A stretch of DNA of 64,000 nucleotides, from positions 3,162,001-3,226,000 of the forward strand of contig NZ_CP051625.1 of NCBI RefSeq assembly GCF_012844345.1, given 5' to 3'. Each line of letters opens with the position of its first letter. The first letter of the stretch is position 1. Below, piece after piece: positions 9,013 to 18,034 of this stretch. Under the pieces are notes generated by a model, which had not been told where the DNA came from, ran no database searches, and saw only the letters and a program-made list of their open reading frames with translations. The stretch comes from Pseudomonas sp. gcc21. Its GTDB lineage: Bacteria > Pseudomonadota > Gammaproteobacteria > Pseudomonadales > Pseudomonadaceae. Both the position numbers and the translations under genes were made by a program.

Positions 9013-9091
9013 CTCCAGAGCTGGTGCTGTCGTGGAGCGTGGAGCTTTGTACCAAGCTGGCGACGCGGATTGGCGGTTCATCCCCATCGAG

Positions 9092-10276
9092 CTATGGCTC
9101 GAGAAACATCTCAAGCAGATCATTAAGAAACAACCGCCCGCGCTCGGTGGGGCGCAGGCGGTTATCCCACGCCTCAAGCAAGCCCTTGTCCTTGGCTAGC
9201 TGCAGTTGCGCAGCGATGGTCTCCAGAGGTTGCCCCGTGCGCGCCGCGTAGTACTCGGTCGGTACACCCTCGACCAATCGCAGCGCATTCATCAGAAAAT
9301 CAAAGGGCAGCTCCGCTGCGCCCAGCTCCTTGCGCCCGGCGCAGAAGGGGCGGGCTGGATCCAGATAGTCCTTTGGCGTGCGGGTTTTCCAGTAGCGTTC
9401 GATGCCCCCGTCAGGGTGGCTGAACTTGCCGTGGGCGCCCGCACCGATACCGATAAAATCGCCATACTGCCAATAGTTCAGGTTGTGCCTAGCCTGCTGC
9501 CCGCGGGCATAGGCTGAGATCTCATACTGAATGAACCCCGCTTCGGCCAGACGCGCCTGCCCCGCTTCCTGGATATCCCAGAGTACGTCTTCCACCGGCA
9601 GAGTCGGCGGCCGCGAATAGAACACGGTGTTGGGCTCGAGCGTCAGTTGATACCAGGAGAGATGTTCAGGACCCAGGGCGATCGCCTGCTCGATATCGGC
9701 GCGCGCGTCTGCCAGGGTTTGGCCGGGCAGGCCGTGCATCAGGTCGAGATTCAGATTATCGAAGCCAGCGCGGCGGGCCATGTCGACGGCGCTCAGTGCT
9801 TCGCGGTCGTCGTGGATGCGGCCCAGGGCTTTCAGGTGTGCCGGGTTGAAGCTCTGTATGCCGATCGACAGCCGGTTGATGCCCGCGCTGCGATAGTCGG
9901 CAAATTTGTTCTGTTCGAAGGTGCCGGGGTTGGCTTCCAGCGTGATTTCGATATCCGCGGCGAATTTCAGACGAGCAGCCATCGCTTCAAGCAGTCGACC
10001 GAGGCTCGCTGCGGAAAACAGACTGGGCGTGCCGCCGCCGAAGAAGATCGAGGTGAGTTCGCGGCCATAGGTGGCAGGCAGATCCTGTTCGAGATCAGCT
10101 ATCAGCGCATCGATATAGTCGTCTTCAGGCAGCGCGCTGTCGCTGGTGTGCGAGTTGAAATCACAATACGGACATTTGCGCACACACCATGGAATGTGGA
10201 CGTAAGCGGCCAGCGTCGGGAGTTGCAGGATGGAAGTCGCGCCAGTTGAGTCTGGCGCGCGGGAGGCATTGATCAC
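9092..10276 (-). CDS. hemW: Radical SAM heme chaperone HemW
   Basis: 394 residues from a GTG at 10276. HemW, formerly mistaken for coproporphyrinogen oxidase HemN, binds heme and delivers it to respiratory proteins. The radical SAM cluster motif is [11 protein letters not shown] (Cys31, Cys35, Cys38 with this start), without the extra HemN cysteine; GGGTPSLF and the LEANPGT segment follow. The HemN C-terminal domain is present ([17 protein letters not shown]). The GTG overlaps the rdgB stop (GTGA), which fits coupling. A longer start at 10369 would lie inside rdgB. Homologues usually begin closer to the HIPWC motif, so the exact start is uncertain. Confidence 0.92.
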   Translation of the reverse strand: MINASRAPDSTGATSILQLPTLAAYVHIPWCVRKCPYCDFNSHTSDSALPEDDYIDALIADLEQDLPATYGRELTSIFFGGGTPSLFSAASLGRLLEAMAARLKFAADIEITLEANPGTFEQNKFADYRSAGINRLSIGIQSFNPAHLKALGRIHDDREALSAVDMARRAGFDNLNLDLMHGLPGQTLADARADIEQAIALGPEHLSWYQLTLEPNTVFYSRPPTLPVEDVLWDIQEAGQARLAEAGFIQYEISAYARGQQARHNLNYWQYGDFIGIGAGAHGKFSHPDGGIERYWKTRTPKDYLDPARPFCAGRKELGAAELPFDFLMNALRLVEGVPTEYYAARTGQPLETIAAQLQLAKDKGLLEAWDNRLRPTERGRLFLNDLLEMFLEP

Positions 10277-10878
10277 GACAGTCCGAGGCGGGAACGCAAT
10301 TGCGCCATGGCCCGACCGCGGTGACTCAGACGATTCTTTTGGTCGGCGGCTAGTTCGGCGCTGGAGCATTCGGTCTCCGGCACCCAGAACAGCGGGTCAT
10401 AGCCGAAGCCGTTGCTGCCGCGGGGTTCGGTCAGAATGCGCCCGTGCCATGCGCCTTCGCACACGATGGGTGTCGGATCATCCGCATGCATCAGTAACGC
10501 CACTACTGAGATGAATCGCGCTCCACGCTGGGCATCCGGCACGTCAGCAAGCGCTTCCAGCAACTTGGCGTTGTTCGCGGCATCACCGCCGCCCCCTGCG
10601 TAGCGGGCGGAATAGATACCCGGCGCGCCACCAAGCGCATCCACGGCCAGGCCTGAATCATCCGCCAGGGCCGGCAGGCCGGACGCGTGTGCAGCGTGTC
10701 TGGCCTTGAGGATGGCGTTTTCGATGAAGGTAAGGCCGGTTTCTTCAGCTTCCTCGCTGAGGAACTGGCTCTGCGGCAGAACCTTTACCGCGTCGCCCAG
10801 CATGCTCTGCAGCTCGGCCAGTTTGCCGCGGTTACCACTGGCCAGCACCAGCTGGCGAAAGGGCAGCGCCTTACTCAT
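10273..10878 (-). CDS. rdgB: dITP/XTP pyrophosphatase RdgB
   Basis: 201 residues. Hydrolyses ITP, dITP and XTP to monophosphates, keeping deaminated purines out of DNA. Motifs include [14 protein letters not shown] at the N-terminus, [20 protein letters not shown] with the catalytic Asp pair, GFGYDPLFW and SHRGRAM. The ATG lies 8 bases inside the end of the DUF4426 gene and the stop overlaps the hemW GTG, so three genes are packed with overlaps. Confidence 0.96.
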   Translation of the reverse strand: MSKALPFRQLVLASGNRGKLAELQSMLGDAVKVLPQSQFLSEEAEETGLTFIENAILKARHAAHASGLPALADDSGLAVDALGGAPGIYSARYAGGGGDAANNAKLLEALADVPDAQRGARFISVVALLMHADDPTPIVCEGAWHGRILTEPRGSNGFGYDPLFWVPETECSSAELAADQKNRLSHRGRAMAQLRSRLGLS

Positions 10879-11320
10879 CCGGATGGAATTCCTGCATAAA
10901 GGTCATGGTGTGTTCCGGTGCGCCTTCTTCTGCCTGCACCGAGACTTCAAAGCGCAGGACGCCACGCTGGGCAGCCGTGTAGTTCGCCACGAAGTAGATG
11001 GATTCTTCTTCCTGGACACGGATGAAATCCAGTTGCTGGCGCTGCTCCAGGACGTTCCGCACGTTGCCCTCGACAATTGCATCGACTGCCACCGGACCTT
11101 CCGGCGTTTGACGCTGGACAGCGATGTTGATCACGCCGTGGGTCGGACCACGCTCAAGCCCGACGTTGGCAGCGGTTTCGGGCGGCAGATAGCTGCTGTT
11201 GAATACGGTGCGGTACACCAGAAGATCGCCAAAGCGCTCGGGCTCGGCCGGGCTCTGCACTTGTGCCATGGCGAGTGGGGCGGCCAGAAACAGGATGGTG
11301 CATAGCAGCTTGCGTAGCAT
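10871..11320 (-). CDS. DUF4426 periplasmic protein
   Basis: 149 residues with a signal peptide [20 protein letters not shown] cleaved after AMA. DUF4426 is a gamma-proteobacterial family of unknown function, nearly always between metW and rdgB. The mature part looks like a beta sandwich with [16 protein letters not shown] and [10 protein letters not shown]. It lies 15 bases after metW in the same operon. Nothing in the sequence links it to methionine or nucleotide metabolism directly. Confidence 0.85.
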   Translation of the reverse strand: MLRKLLCTILFLAAPLAMAQVQSPAEPERFGDLLVYRTVFNSSYLPPETAANVGLERGPTHGVINIAVQRQTPEGPVAVDAIVEGNVRNVLEQRQQLDFIRVQEEESIYFVANYTAAQRGVLRFEVSVQAEEGAPEHTMTFMQEFHPDE

Positions 11321-11335
11321 AACGGTACTCCTCGA

Positions 11336-11932
11336 TCAGCGTGTAACACGGTAGATTGCGATCTCACCCAACAAGTTCGGCCATAGGGCGCTCAGTCTTC
11401 CAGCTTGATGCGACTGGTCTACGACCAGCCTGTCCAGTATCTGAATAGAGCGCTCGCGGCACAGATCCTCGAAATCCTTGAATGTACAAAAGTGAATGTT
11501 GGGCGTGTTGTACCAAGTGTAGGGCATGAAATCGGACACCGGCATCTGACCGCGTAATCCGAGATACAACCGGCAACGCCAGTGGGCGAAATTGGGGAAG
11601 GTCAGAATGCCTTCCTTGCCAATTCGCAGCATGTCTTCGAGCACCCGATCCGGATAGTGCATGGCCTGCAGGGATTGGGTCATGACCACGGTATCGAAGC
11701 TCTTGTCCTCGAAGTTGTCGAGTTCCTTGTCTAGGTCCTGCTCGATCACGTTAACGCCCTTGCGCACGCAGGCGCTGATCTTGTCCGGATCGATTTCCAG
11801 GCCATAACCGTGAACGCCCTTGCTGTCACGCAGGTAGCTCAACAGCTCGCCATCGCCGCACCCGAGGTCGAGTACGTGGCTGCCGGGGCGGATCCATTGT
11901 TCGATGATTTGCAGGTCGGCGCGCAGGGTCAT
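11336..11932 (-). CDS. metW: MetW, methyltransferase-like partner of MetX
   Basis: 198 residues. A class I SAM-dependent methyltransferase fold with the SAM-binding motif [12 protein letters not shown] (about residues 20-31) and the family signature [27 protein letters not shown]. MetW is needed with MetX for methionine synthesis in several proteobacteria and acts by stabilising or activating MetX. The start overlaps the metX stop by 4 bases (ATGA), the conserved metX-metW arrangement. Confidence 0.95.
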   Translation of the reverse strand: MTLRADLQIIEQWIRPGSHVLDLGCGDGELLSYLRDSKGVHGYGLEIDPDKISACVRKGVNVIEQDLDKELDNFEDKSFDTVVMTQSLQAMHYPDRVLEDMLRIGKEGILTFPNFAHWRCRLYLGLRGQMPVSDFMPYTWYNTPNIHFCTFKDFEDLCRERSIQILDRLVVDQSHQAGRLSALWPNLLGEIAIYRVTR

Positions 11933-13071
11933 ACGTCCACCTCGATACGGTTCATATAACCACTCAGCGCGTCGACATAGCGGGGTATCGGCAGCAGGAA
12001 GGCGTCGTGGCCCTGCGCTGCTTCGATTTCCAGATAGCTTACCGGCTTGTTCGCGGCCATCAATGCATTGACCAGCTCCCGCGAGCGTGCCGGAGAGAAG
12101 CGCCAGTCGGTAGTGAAGGAAATCACCAGGAACCGCGCTTTCACGTTTTCCAGCGCCTTGGTCAGGTTGCCGCCGTGCGCCTCGGCCGGGTCAAAATAGT
12201 CCAGTGCCTTGGTCATCAACAGATAGGTATTGGCGTCGAACCGCGCGGAGAACTCCTGGCCCTGATAGCGCAGATAACTTTCGACCTGAAATTCCACACT
12301 GGTGAAATCGTAGTTGAGCCGATCGGTACGCAGCTCGCGGCCGAATTTCTGACCCATCGAATCATCCGACAGGTAAGTGATATGACCGACCATGCGCGCC
12401 AGCATCAGGCCGCGTTTGGGGATGACACCGAAGGCGGCGTAGTCGCCGTTGTGGAAATCCGGGTCGGTGATGATGGCCTGTCGGGCAACCTCGTTGAACG
12501 CAATGTTCTGTGCTGACAGCTTGGGCGCCGCAGCGATCGCCACACAATGACGAAGACGCTCGGGATAGCTGATCGCCCACTGGATGGCCTGCATACCGCC
12601 GAGGCTGCCACCCACAACCGCCGCCCAGCAATCAATACCCAGCACATCCGCCAGCCGCGCCTGGCTGTGCACCCAGTCTTCAACTGACAGAACCGGAAAA
12701 GCCGCGCCGTAGATCTTACCGGTCTGCGGGTTGATGCTGCCGGGTCCTGTGGAACCGTGGCAGCCGCCCAGGTTATTCAGGCTGACGACGAAAAAGCGGT
12801 TGGTATCAATCGGTTTGCCCGGCCCAATGCAGGCATCCCACCAGCCGGGCTTGCGGTCGTCCGCATGGTGATAGCCCGCGGCATGGTGGTGACCGGAGAG
12901 CGCATGGCAGATCAGTACAGCATTGGTGCGGCTGGCGTTGAGGGTGCCGTAGGTTTCGTATACCAGGTCAAACTGGGTCAGAGTCTTGCCGCAGGCCAGC
13001 CGCAGCGGCTCTGAGAAGGACTGACGCTGGGGAGCGACCAGGCCAACTGAATCAGCAGGAAATCCGGACAT
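11929..13071 (-). CDS. metX: Homoserine O-acyltransferase MetX
   Basis: 380 residues from the ATG at 13071 ([12 protein letters not shown]). Transfers an acyl group from acyl-CoA to homoserine, the first committed step of methionine synthesis. The alpha/beta-hydrolase triad is visible: nucleophile Ser156 ([10 protein letters not shown]), Asp322 (FTTDWRFSP) and His355 (QGHDAFLL). In Pseudomonas this MetX-type enzyme is reported to use succinyl-CoA; the acyl donor cannot be read with confidence here. A longer open frame to 13206 lacks homology to family N-termini. AAGGA lies upstream of the ATG, and a palindrome CGACG-AAA-CGTCG (13099-13111) sits in its leader. Confidence 0.95.
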   Translation of the reverse strand: MSGFPADSVGLVAPQRQSFSEPLRLACGKTLTQFDLVYETYGTLNASRTNAVLICHALSGHHHAAGYHHADDRKPGWWDACIGPGKPIDTNRFFVVSLNNLGGCHGSTGPGSINPQTGKIYGAAFPVLSVEDWVHSQARLADVLGIDCWAAVVGGSLGGMQAIQWAISYPERLRHCVAIAAAPKLSAQNIAFNEVARQAIITDPDFHNGDYAAFGVIPKRGLMLARMVGHITYLSDDSMGQKFGRELRTDRLNYDFTSVEFQVESYLRYQGQEFSARFDANTYLLMTKALDYFDPAEAHGGNLTKALENVKARFLVISFTTDWRFSPARSRELVNALMAANKPVSYLEIEAAQGHDAFLLPIPRYVDALSGYMNRIEVDV

Positions 13072-13208
13072 CGGGAGTTTGTTCCTTAAACGCGGCTGCG
13101 ACGAAACGTCGACAGACCCTATTAACTGGTAGCGCAGGAGAGGATAGATACAGCGCGCATCCAGCGAACGAGGCGCCAGTCTAAAGAGCGCAACGGGTGG
13201 GTGCAATA

Positions 13209-13499
13209 TCAGCTGCGGCTGAACTCCAGTTCGGCCGGTAATACCTGCGGCGCTTCAATGGCTACTCGTTTCTGTCTGCTTTGCTGGCCACTGAGCAGGC
13301 TGACCCGTTGTTTCGGCACGGAGAAGGCGGTGGCGAGAAACTTGAGCAGCATGTCGTTGGCTTTGCCATCCACGGGCGGCGCGCTGATGCGGATCTTCAG
13401 ACGCTCACCGTGCAACCCGGCAAAGCCAATGCCTTTGGCGCCGGGTTGCAGGTGACAGTCCAGGATCAGACTGTCTCCACGCCATGAGTAGAACGCCAT
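13209..13499 (-). CDS. yggU: DUF167 (YggU) family protein
   Basis: 96 residues, the usual size. The small DUF167/YggU fold has no established function. Characteristic segments are [40 protein letters not shown] and the ending [14 protein letters not shown]. It lies 16 bases after yggT, in the conserved order yggS-proC-yggT-yggU. Confidence 0.92.
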   Translation of the reverse strand: MAFYSWRGDSLILDCHLQPGAKGIGFAGLHGERLKIRISAPPVDGKANDMLLKFLATAFSVPKQRVSLLSGQQSRQKRVAIEAPQVLPAELEFSRS

Positions 13500-13515
13500 A
13501 TCGGACTGGACGCGC

Positions 13516-14106
13516 TCAGAGTGCCAGCGTCAGACCGCGTGGCATACCGGTCGCGGCAGCCAGGTTGGCGATGACCAGCATGTCGACCAGACGCAGGGCG
13601 ATGAAGGCGAAAATCGGCGACAGATCCAGCCCGCCCATCGACGGCAGTATGCCGCGGATCGGCGCCAGCACCGGCTCGCACAGTTGTTGAACCAACATGG
13701 CAGCCGGGTTGTTGCTGTGCGGTGCGACCCAGGACAGGATCACGCTGATGATCAGGGCGAAGAAAAAGATTTTCAGAAACAGTGCGGTGACACCTATCAG
13801 CGACCAGACAAACAGTTGCCCGATGTTTGGCAGCGCGTAGCCCATCAGCATGACGATAATTGCAATAAGCACCAACTGAATCAGAATCGCCAGCACCAGA
13901 GAGGCCATATCCAGACCACCAAAGCCCGGCACGACCTTGCGCAGCGGCTTGAGTAGCGGCTGGGTGGCGCGCACGATGAACTGCGACAGCGGATTGTAGA
14001 AGTCGGCGCGTATCAGCTGCAGGATGAAGCGCAGCAAAACCACCAGCAGATACAGGCTGCCAAGCGTCTGCACCAGATAAATTGCTGCCATGTTGACGTT
14101 ATTCAT
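13516..14106 (-). CDS. yggT: YggT family inner-membrane protein
   Basis: 196 residues with two YggT repeats, each a pair of membrane helices. The first repeat has LYLLVVLLRFILQLIRADFY and PLLKPLRKVVPGFGGLD; the second has FALIISVILSWVAPHSNNP and PVLAPIRGILPSMGGLD. The repeated PLL.P(L/I)R.(V/I)(V/L)P..GG(L)D element is the family hallmark. The role is unknown; a link to osmotic shock or cell division is suggested in other bacteria. It lies 9 bases after proC. Confidence 0.93.
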   Translation of the reverse strand: MNNVNMAAIYLVQTLGSLYLLVVLLRFILQLIRADFYNPLSQFIVRATQPLLKPLRKVVPGFGGLDMASLVLAILIQLVLIAIIVMLMGYALPNIGQLFVWSLIGVTALFLKIFFFALIISVILSWVAPHSNNPAAMLVQQLCEPVLAPIRGILPSMGGLDLSPIFAFIALRLVDMLVIANLAAATGMPRGLTLAL

Positions 14107-14115
14107 TGGAATTCC

Positions 14116-14934
14116 TTATGCGAGTTCCCTGGACATTTCGGCTGCACGCGCGGCGGCGGCCTGCATTGCCCGCGCGACGATTTGCGGCAGGTCATCATTG
14201 GCGAAGCTGTTGATCGCCTGTTCGGTGGTTCCGCCCGGTGAGCTCACGCGGCGGCGCAGCTCCGCGGCGTCGACATCGCTGTGTACCGCCATGTCCGCTG
14301 CGCCCAGCGCGGTATACAGCGTCAGGCGTTCGGCAGTGGCGCGTGGCAATCCGAGCTGTTCGCCCGCAGCGATCATCGCCTCCATCATGTAGAAAAAGTA
14401 CGCCGGACCGCTGCCCGAAACGGCAGTCACCGCATCGATCTGGGATTCCTCTTCGAGCCACAGGCTGATACCTACGGCGTTGAGGATGTCTTCAGCCTGA
14501 CGTTTCTGCTCGGCTGTGACGGCGGCGTTGGCGAACAGACCGCTGACACCCTGGCGGCGCAGGGAAGGGGTATTGGGCATGCAGCGTACGATGGCGACGC
14601 CGTCGCCCAGCCACTGGCCGAGGCTGGCGCTGCTGATGCCGGCGGCAATGGAAATAATCAGCTGGCCCGGCTTGCGCTCGCCGGGCAGGGCGCGACATAC
14701 GGCTTGCATGACCTGGGGTTTGACTGCCAGTACCAGCACGTCGCACTCGGTGGCCAGCTTTGCATTGTCGGTGCAGGTGCGAATGTTGAGCTCGGCTGCC
14801 AGTTTGTCGGCCTGCTCGGCGCTATGATCGCTGGCCAGGATACGTTCCGGTTGCATGCCCTGTTGCAGCATGCCGCCGATCAGGCTGGACGCCATGTTGC
14901 CGGCGCCGATGAAGCCGATAGTCGGAGCAGTCAT
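14116..14934 (-). CDS. proC: Pyrroline-5-carboxylate reductase
   Basis: 272 residues. Catalyses the last step of proline synthesis, reducing pyrroline-5-carboxylate with NAD(P)H. The Rossmann motif is IGFIGAGNMASSLIGG at the N-terminus; the substrate-site signature near the C-terminus is DLRRRVSSPGGTTEQAI type (here DAAELRRRVSSPGGTTEQAI). The AVSGSGPAYFFYMMEAMI segment is also typical. The start follows the yggS stop by 3 bases. Confidence 0.97.
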   Translation of the reverse strand: MTAPTIGFIGAGNMASSLIGGMLQQGMQPERILASDHSAEQADKLAAELNIRTCTDNAKLATECDVLVLAVKPQVMQAVCRALPGERKPGQLIISIAAGISSASLGQWLGDGVAIVRCMPNTPSLRRQGVSGLFANAAVTAEQKRQAEDILNAVGISLWLEEESQIDAVTAVSGSGPAYFFYMMEAMIAAGEQLGLPRATAERLTLYTALGAADMAVHSDVDAAELRRRVSSPGGTTEQAINSFANDDLPQIVARAMQAAAARAAEMSRELA

Positions 14935-14937
14935 GAT

Positions 14938-15639
14938 TTAATCCTTGCTCGGAGAGGAGGTGGAATAGTCCCGGGGGCCAAACAGCGCGGTACCGATGCG
15001 TACGATCGTCGAGCCTTCCTGCACGGCTTCGGTGAGGTCATCAGTCATGCCCATCGACAACGTATCGAGGGGTTGCGGCAGCGCTTGCATGGCCTGGCGT
15101 AGCTGTTGCAGCGGCGCCCGTCGGGCAGCACTGTCATCAGCAGGGGCAGGGATCGCCATCAAGCCGCGTAACCGCAGGCGGGGCAAGCTGGATACCGCAG
15201 CGGCCAACTCGATCAGGTCCTCGGGCAGGACGCCGGACTTGCTCGCCTCAGCGCTGATATTGACTTGCAGACAGATATTCAGCGGTGGCAAATGCTCGGG
15301 TCGTTGATCGGAGAGCCGTTGGGCAACTTTCAAGCGGTCAACGCTGTGCACCCAGTCGAAGTGCTCGGCGATGGCGCGGGTCTTGTTTGACTGGATCGGA
15401 CCGATGAAATGCCAGGTCAGCGGCAGGTCTTGCAGCTCGGCCATCTTGTCCAGCGCTTCCTGCAGATAATTTTCGCCAAAATCACGTATACCGTGGGCCC
15501 AGGCATCCCGTATTGCTGTCGCGGGTCGAGTCTTGGTTACCGCCATCAGCGTTACCCCTTGCGGGTCGCGCTCGACGCTCTCTGCGGCGCGGAAAATGCG
15601 GTCACGAACGTTTGCAATATTGTCTGCTATCGTGGACAT
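14938..15639 (-). CDS. yggS: PLP homeostasis protein YggS (PLPBP)
   Basis: 233 residues from the ATG at 15639. A pyridoxal-phosphate-binding TIM-barrel protein that buffers vitamin B6; no catalysis is known. The PLP lysine is in LMAVTKTRPA (about residue 35), and other signatures are FGENYLQEA, WHFIGPIQSNKT and the phosphate site LSMGMTDDLTEAVQEGSTIVR (split here as LSMGMTDDL and GSTIVRIGTALFG). It is divergent from pilT with a 78-base gap, as in P. aeruginosa. Confidence 0.95.
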   Translation of the reverse strand: MSTIADNIANVRDRIFRAAESVERDPQGVTLMAVTKTRPATAIRDAWAHGIRDFGENYLQEALDKMAELQDLPLTWHFIGPIQSNKTRAIAEHFDWVHSVDRLKVAQRLSDQRPEHLPPLNICLQVNISAEASKSGVLPEDLIELAAAVSSLPRLRLRGLMAIPAPADDSAARRAPLQQLRQAMQALPQPLDTLSMGMTDDLTEAVQEGSTIVRIGTALFGPRDYSTSSPSKD

Positions 15640-15717
15640 TACTGTCTCTGGATACCTTGCCAATCGGATTTGATCTGCCGGCATTCTACATGCAAGCAGG
15701 ACGCTATGGGGAACCCT

Positions 15718-16752
15718 ATGGATATAACTGAGCTGTTAGCCTTCAGCGCCAAACAGGGCGCGTCGGACTTGCATCTTTCGGCCGGACTGCCGCCCATGAT
15801 TCGCGTGGATGGCGACGTGCGTCGGATTAACGTTCCGGCGATGGAGCACAAGCAGGTGCACGCGCTGATCTACGACATAATGAATGATAAACAGCGCAAG
15901 GATTTCGAAGAATTCCTCGAGACTGACTTCTCCTTCGAAGTGCCTGGCGTAGCACGTTTCCGTGTCAACGCTTTTAATCAGAACCGCGGTGCCGGGGCGG
16001 TGTTCCGGACCATCCCTTCCAAGGTGCTGACCATGGAAGACCTCGGTATGGGCGACGTGTTCAAGAAGATTTCGGATGTGCCACGTGGGTTGGTGCTGGT
16101 GACCGGCCCGACCGGTTCGGGCAAGTCGACCACGCTGGCGGCCATGCTCGATTATCTGAACGGCACCAAGTATCAGCATATTCTGACCATCGAAGACCCG
16201 ATCGAATTCGTCCACGAATCGAAGAAATGTCTGGTCAACCAGCGCGAAGTGCATCGAGACACGCTGGGCTTCTCCGAAGCACTGCGCTCGGCGCTGCGGG
16301 AAGATCCGGATATTATCCTGGTCGGTGAGATGCGCGATCTCGAAACCATTCGTCTGGCGCTGACTGCCGCAGAAACCGGTCACCTGGTATTCGGCACCCT
16401 GCACACCACCTCAGCCGCGAAAACCATCGACCGGGTGGTAGACGTGTTCCCGGCCGAGGAAAAGGCGATGGTGCGCTCGATGCTTTCCGAGTCGCTCCAG
16501 GCGGTTATCTCGCAGACGCTGCTGAAGAAGATCGGCGGAGGCCGGGTCGCGGCCCACGAGATCATGATGGGTACGCCGGCGATTCGTAACCTGATCCGTG
16601 AGGACAAGGTTGCGCAGATGTATTCCGCCATCCAGACCGGTGGCAACATTGGCATGCAGACGCTGGATACGTGTTTGAAGAGCCTGGTGGCTAAAGGACT
16701 CGTCACCCGAGATGCGGCACGTGAGAAAGCCAAGGTGGCTGACGGCATCTAA
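15718..16752 (+). CDS. pilT: Type IV pilus retraction ATPase PilT
   Basis: 344 residues from the ATG at 15718 (MDITELLAFSAKQGASDLHL). A hexameric ATPase that depolymerises pili, giving twitching motility. The N-terminal PAS-like domain covers residues 1-100 and the RecA-like core 105-344. Walker A is GPTGSGKST (130-138), with the Asp box HILTIEDPIEFVH, Walker B DIILVGEMRDLET and His box TGHLVFGTLHT; the retraction-specific AIRNLIRE is near the C-terminus. GGGGA precedes the start. The open frame continues upstream, but family proteins start at MDITELL. Confidence 0.98.
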   Translation: MDITELLAFSAKQGASDLHLSAGLPPMIRVDGDVRRINVPAMEHKQVHALIYDIMNDKQRKDFEEFLETDFSFEVPGVARFRVNAFNQNRGAGAVFRTIPSKVLTMEDLGMGDVFKKISDVPRGLVLVTGPTGSGKSTTLAAMLDYLNGTKYQHILTIEDPIEFVHESKKCLVNQREVHRDTLGFSEALRSALREDPDIILVGEMRDLETIRLALTAAETGHLVFGTLHTTSAAKTIDRVVDVFPAEEKAMVRSMLSESLQAVISQTLLKKIGGGRVAAHEIMMGTPAIRNLIREDKVAQMYSAIQTGGNIGMQTLDTCLKSLVAKGLVTRDAAREKAKVADGI

Positions 16753-16812
16753 TTATTTGCCAACGCAGGCCGATACGCAGCTACCGGCCCGGACGGCGAT
16801 CGAGGGATAGTG

Positions 16813-17955
16813 ATGGAATTTGAAAAATTATTGCGGCTGATGGTCGAGAAGGGCGCTTCTGACTTGTTCATCACTGCGGGCGTAGCGCCCAGCATGAAGG
16901 TAAACGGGAAAATCATGCCCGTTACCAAAGCGCCGCTTTCGCCCGAACAGACCCGCGAAACGGTACTCGGCGTGATGACCGAGTCGCAGCGACGCGATTT
17001 TGCTGAACAACGGGAATGCAACTTCGCCATCAGCGCCCGCGGTATAGGGCGCTTCCGCGTCAGCGCCTTTTATCAGCGCAATCTGGTAGGAATGGTTCTG
17101 CGGCGCATTGAGGTAAATATTCCGACCATGGAGGATCTGCGCTTACCGGAGATCCTGAAGAAGTTGGCGATGACCAAGCGCGGCCTGGTGATATTTGTCG
17201 GTGCCACGGGTACCGGTAAATCCACGTCGCTGGCGTCGATGATCGGTTATCGCAACAAGAACTCAAGCGGCCATATCATCTCGATTGAAGACCCCATCGA
17301 ATTTATCCATCAGCATCAGAACTGCATCGTTACCCAGCGTGAAGTCGGGATTGATACGGATTCCTTCGAGACAGCGCTGAAGAACACCCTGCGTCAGGCG
17401 CCGGACGTGATCCTGATCGGTGAGGTACGGACCAAGGAAACCATGGACCACGCGGTGGCCTTCGCCGAAACGGGCCATTTGTGTCTGGCCACGCTGCATG
17501 CCAACAACGCCAACCAGGCGCTGGACCGGATCATTCACTTCTTCCCGACTGAGATGCACCAGCAGGTGTGGATGGATCTGTCGCTGAACCTCAAGGCGAT
17601 CGTTGCGCAGCAATTGATCCCGACGCCGGATGGCAAGGGGCGCCGCGCTGCGATTGAGGTGTTGCTCAATACGCCGCTGGCTGCGGACATGATCCGCAAG
17701 GGCGAAGTGCATGAGCTGAAACCCTTGATGGCGCGCTCGAACGAGCTGGGTATGCAAACCTTCGATCAGGCGCTGTACAAGCTGTATAGCCAGGGCGAGA
17801 TTACCTATGAAGATGCGCTCGCGCATGCCGACTCGGCCAACGATCTGCGTCTGCTGATCAAGCTGGGTTCGGAGACCGATGGCAAGCATCTGATGGGCGA
17901 TATCAACACGGGCCTGTCGCTTGAGCCTGACGCAGACGACTTTCGCCGGCGTTAA
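16813..17955 (+). CDS. pilU: PilT-dependent retraction ATPase PilU
   Basis: 380 residues from ATG 16813; a GTG at 16810 is in frame, but homologues start MEFEKLL. PilU aids PilT in high-force pilus retraction and cannot replace it. Walker A is GATGTGKST (130-138); other motifs are SIEDPIEFIHQH, DVILIGEVRTKET and TGHLCLATLHA. The C-terminus is longer than PilT's and acidic. It begins 60 bases after pilT, so the two are one operon, followed by hairpins. Confidence 0.97.
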   Translation: MEFEKLLRLMVEKGASDLFITAGVAPSMKVNGKIMPVTKAPLSPEQTRETVLGVMTESQRRDFAEQRECNFAISARGIGRFRVSAFYQRNLVGMVLRRIEVNIPTMEDLRLPEILKKLAMTKRGLVIFVGATGTGKSTSLASMIGYRNKNSSGHIISIEDPIEFIHQHQNCIVTQREVGIDTDSFETALKNTLRQAPDVILIGEVRTKETMDHAVAFAETGHLCLATLHANNANQALDRIIHFFPTEMHQQVWMDLSLNLKAIVAQQLIPTPDGKGRRAAIEVLLNTPLAADMIRKGEVHELKPLMARSNELGMQTFDQALYKLYSQGEITYEDALAHADSANDLRLLIKLGSETDGKHLMGDINTGLSLEPDADDFRRR

Positions 17956-18019
17956 GCTGCGGCGCTAACCTCCCGCAGCTGATCATCGATCAAGCCCGCT
18001 CCGCTTATGGGGCGGGCTT
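17956..18019 (+). terminator. Double hairpin between pilU and pyrC'
   Basis: First hairpin GCTGCGG / CCGCAGC (17956-17979) starts at the base after the pilU stop. The second has an 11-base stem AAGCCCGCTCC / GGGGCGGGCTT with one G-U pair (17992-18019). The genes are convergent, so it may stop transcription from both sides. Confidence 0.65.
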
Positions 18020-18034
18020 ATGCACATCAGATCT

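Noticed and set aside
8810..9177. Minus-strand open frames over the GST-hemW gap
   Set aside because: They overlap both flanking genes, lack ribosome sites, and the gap is explained by paired hairpins.
13072..13208. SAM riboswitch before metX
   Set aside because: Only a short CGACG-AAA-CGTCG palindrome is seen; no SAM-riboswitch core could be laid out in 137 bases.
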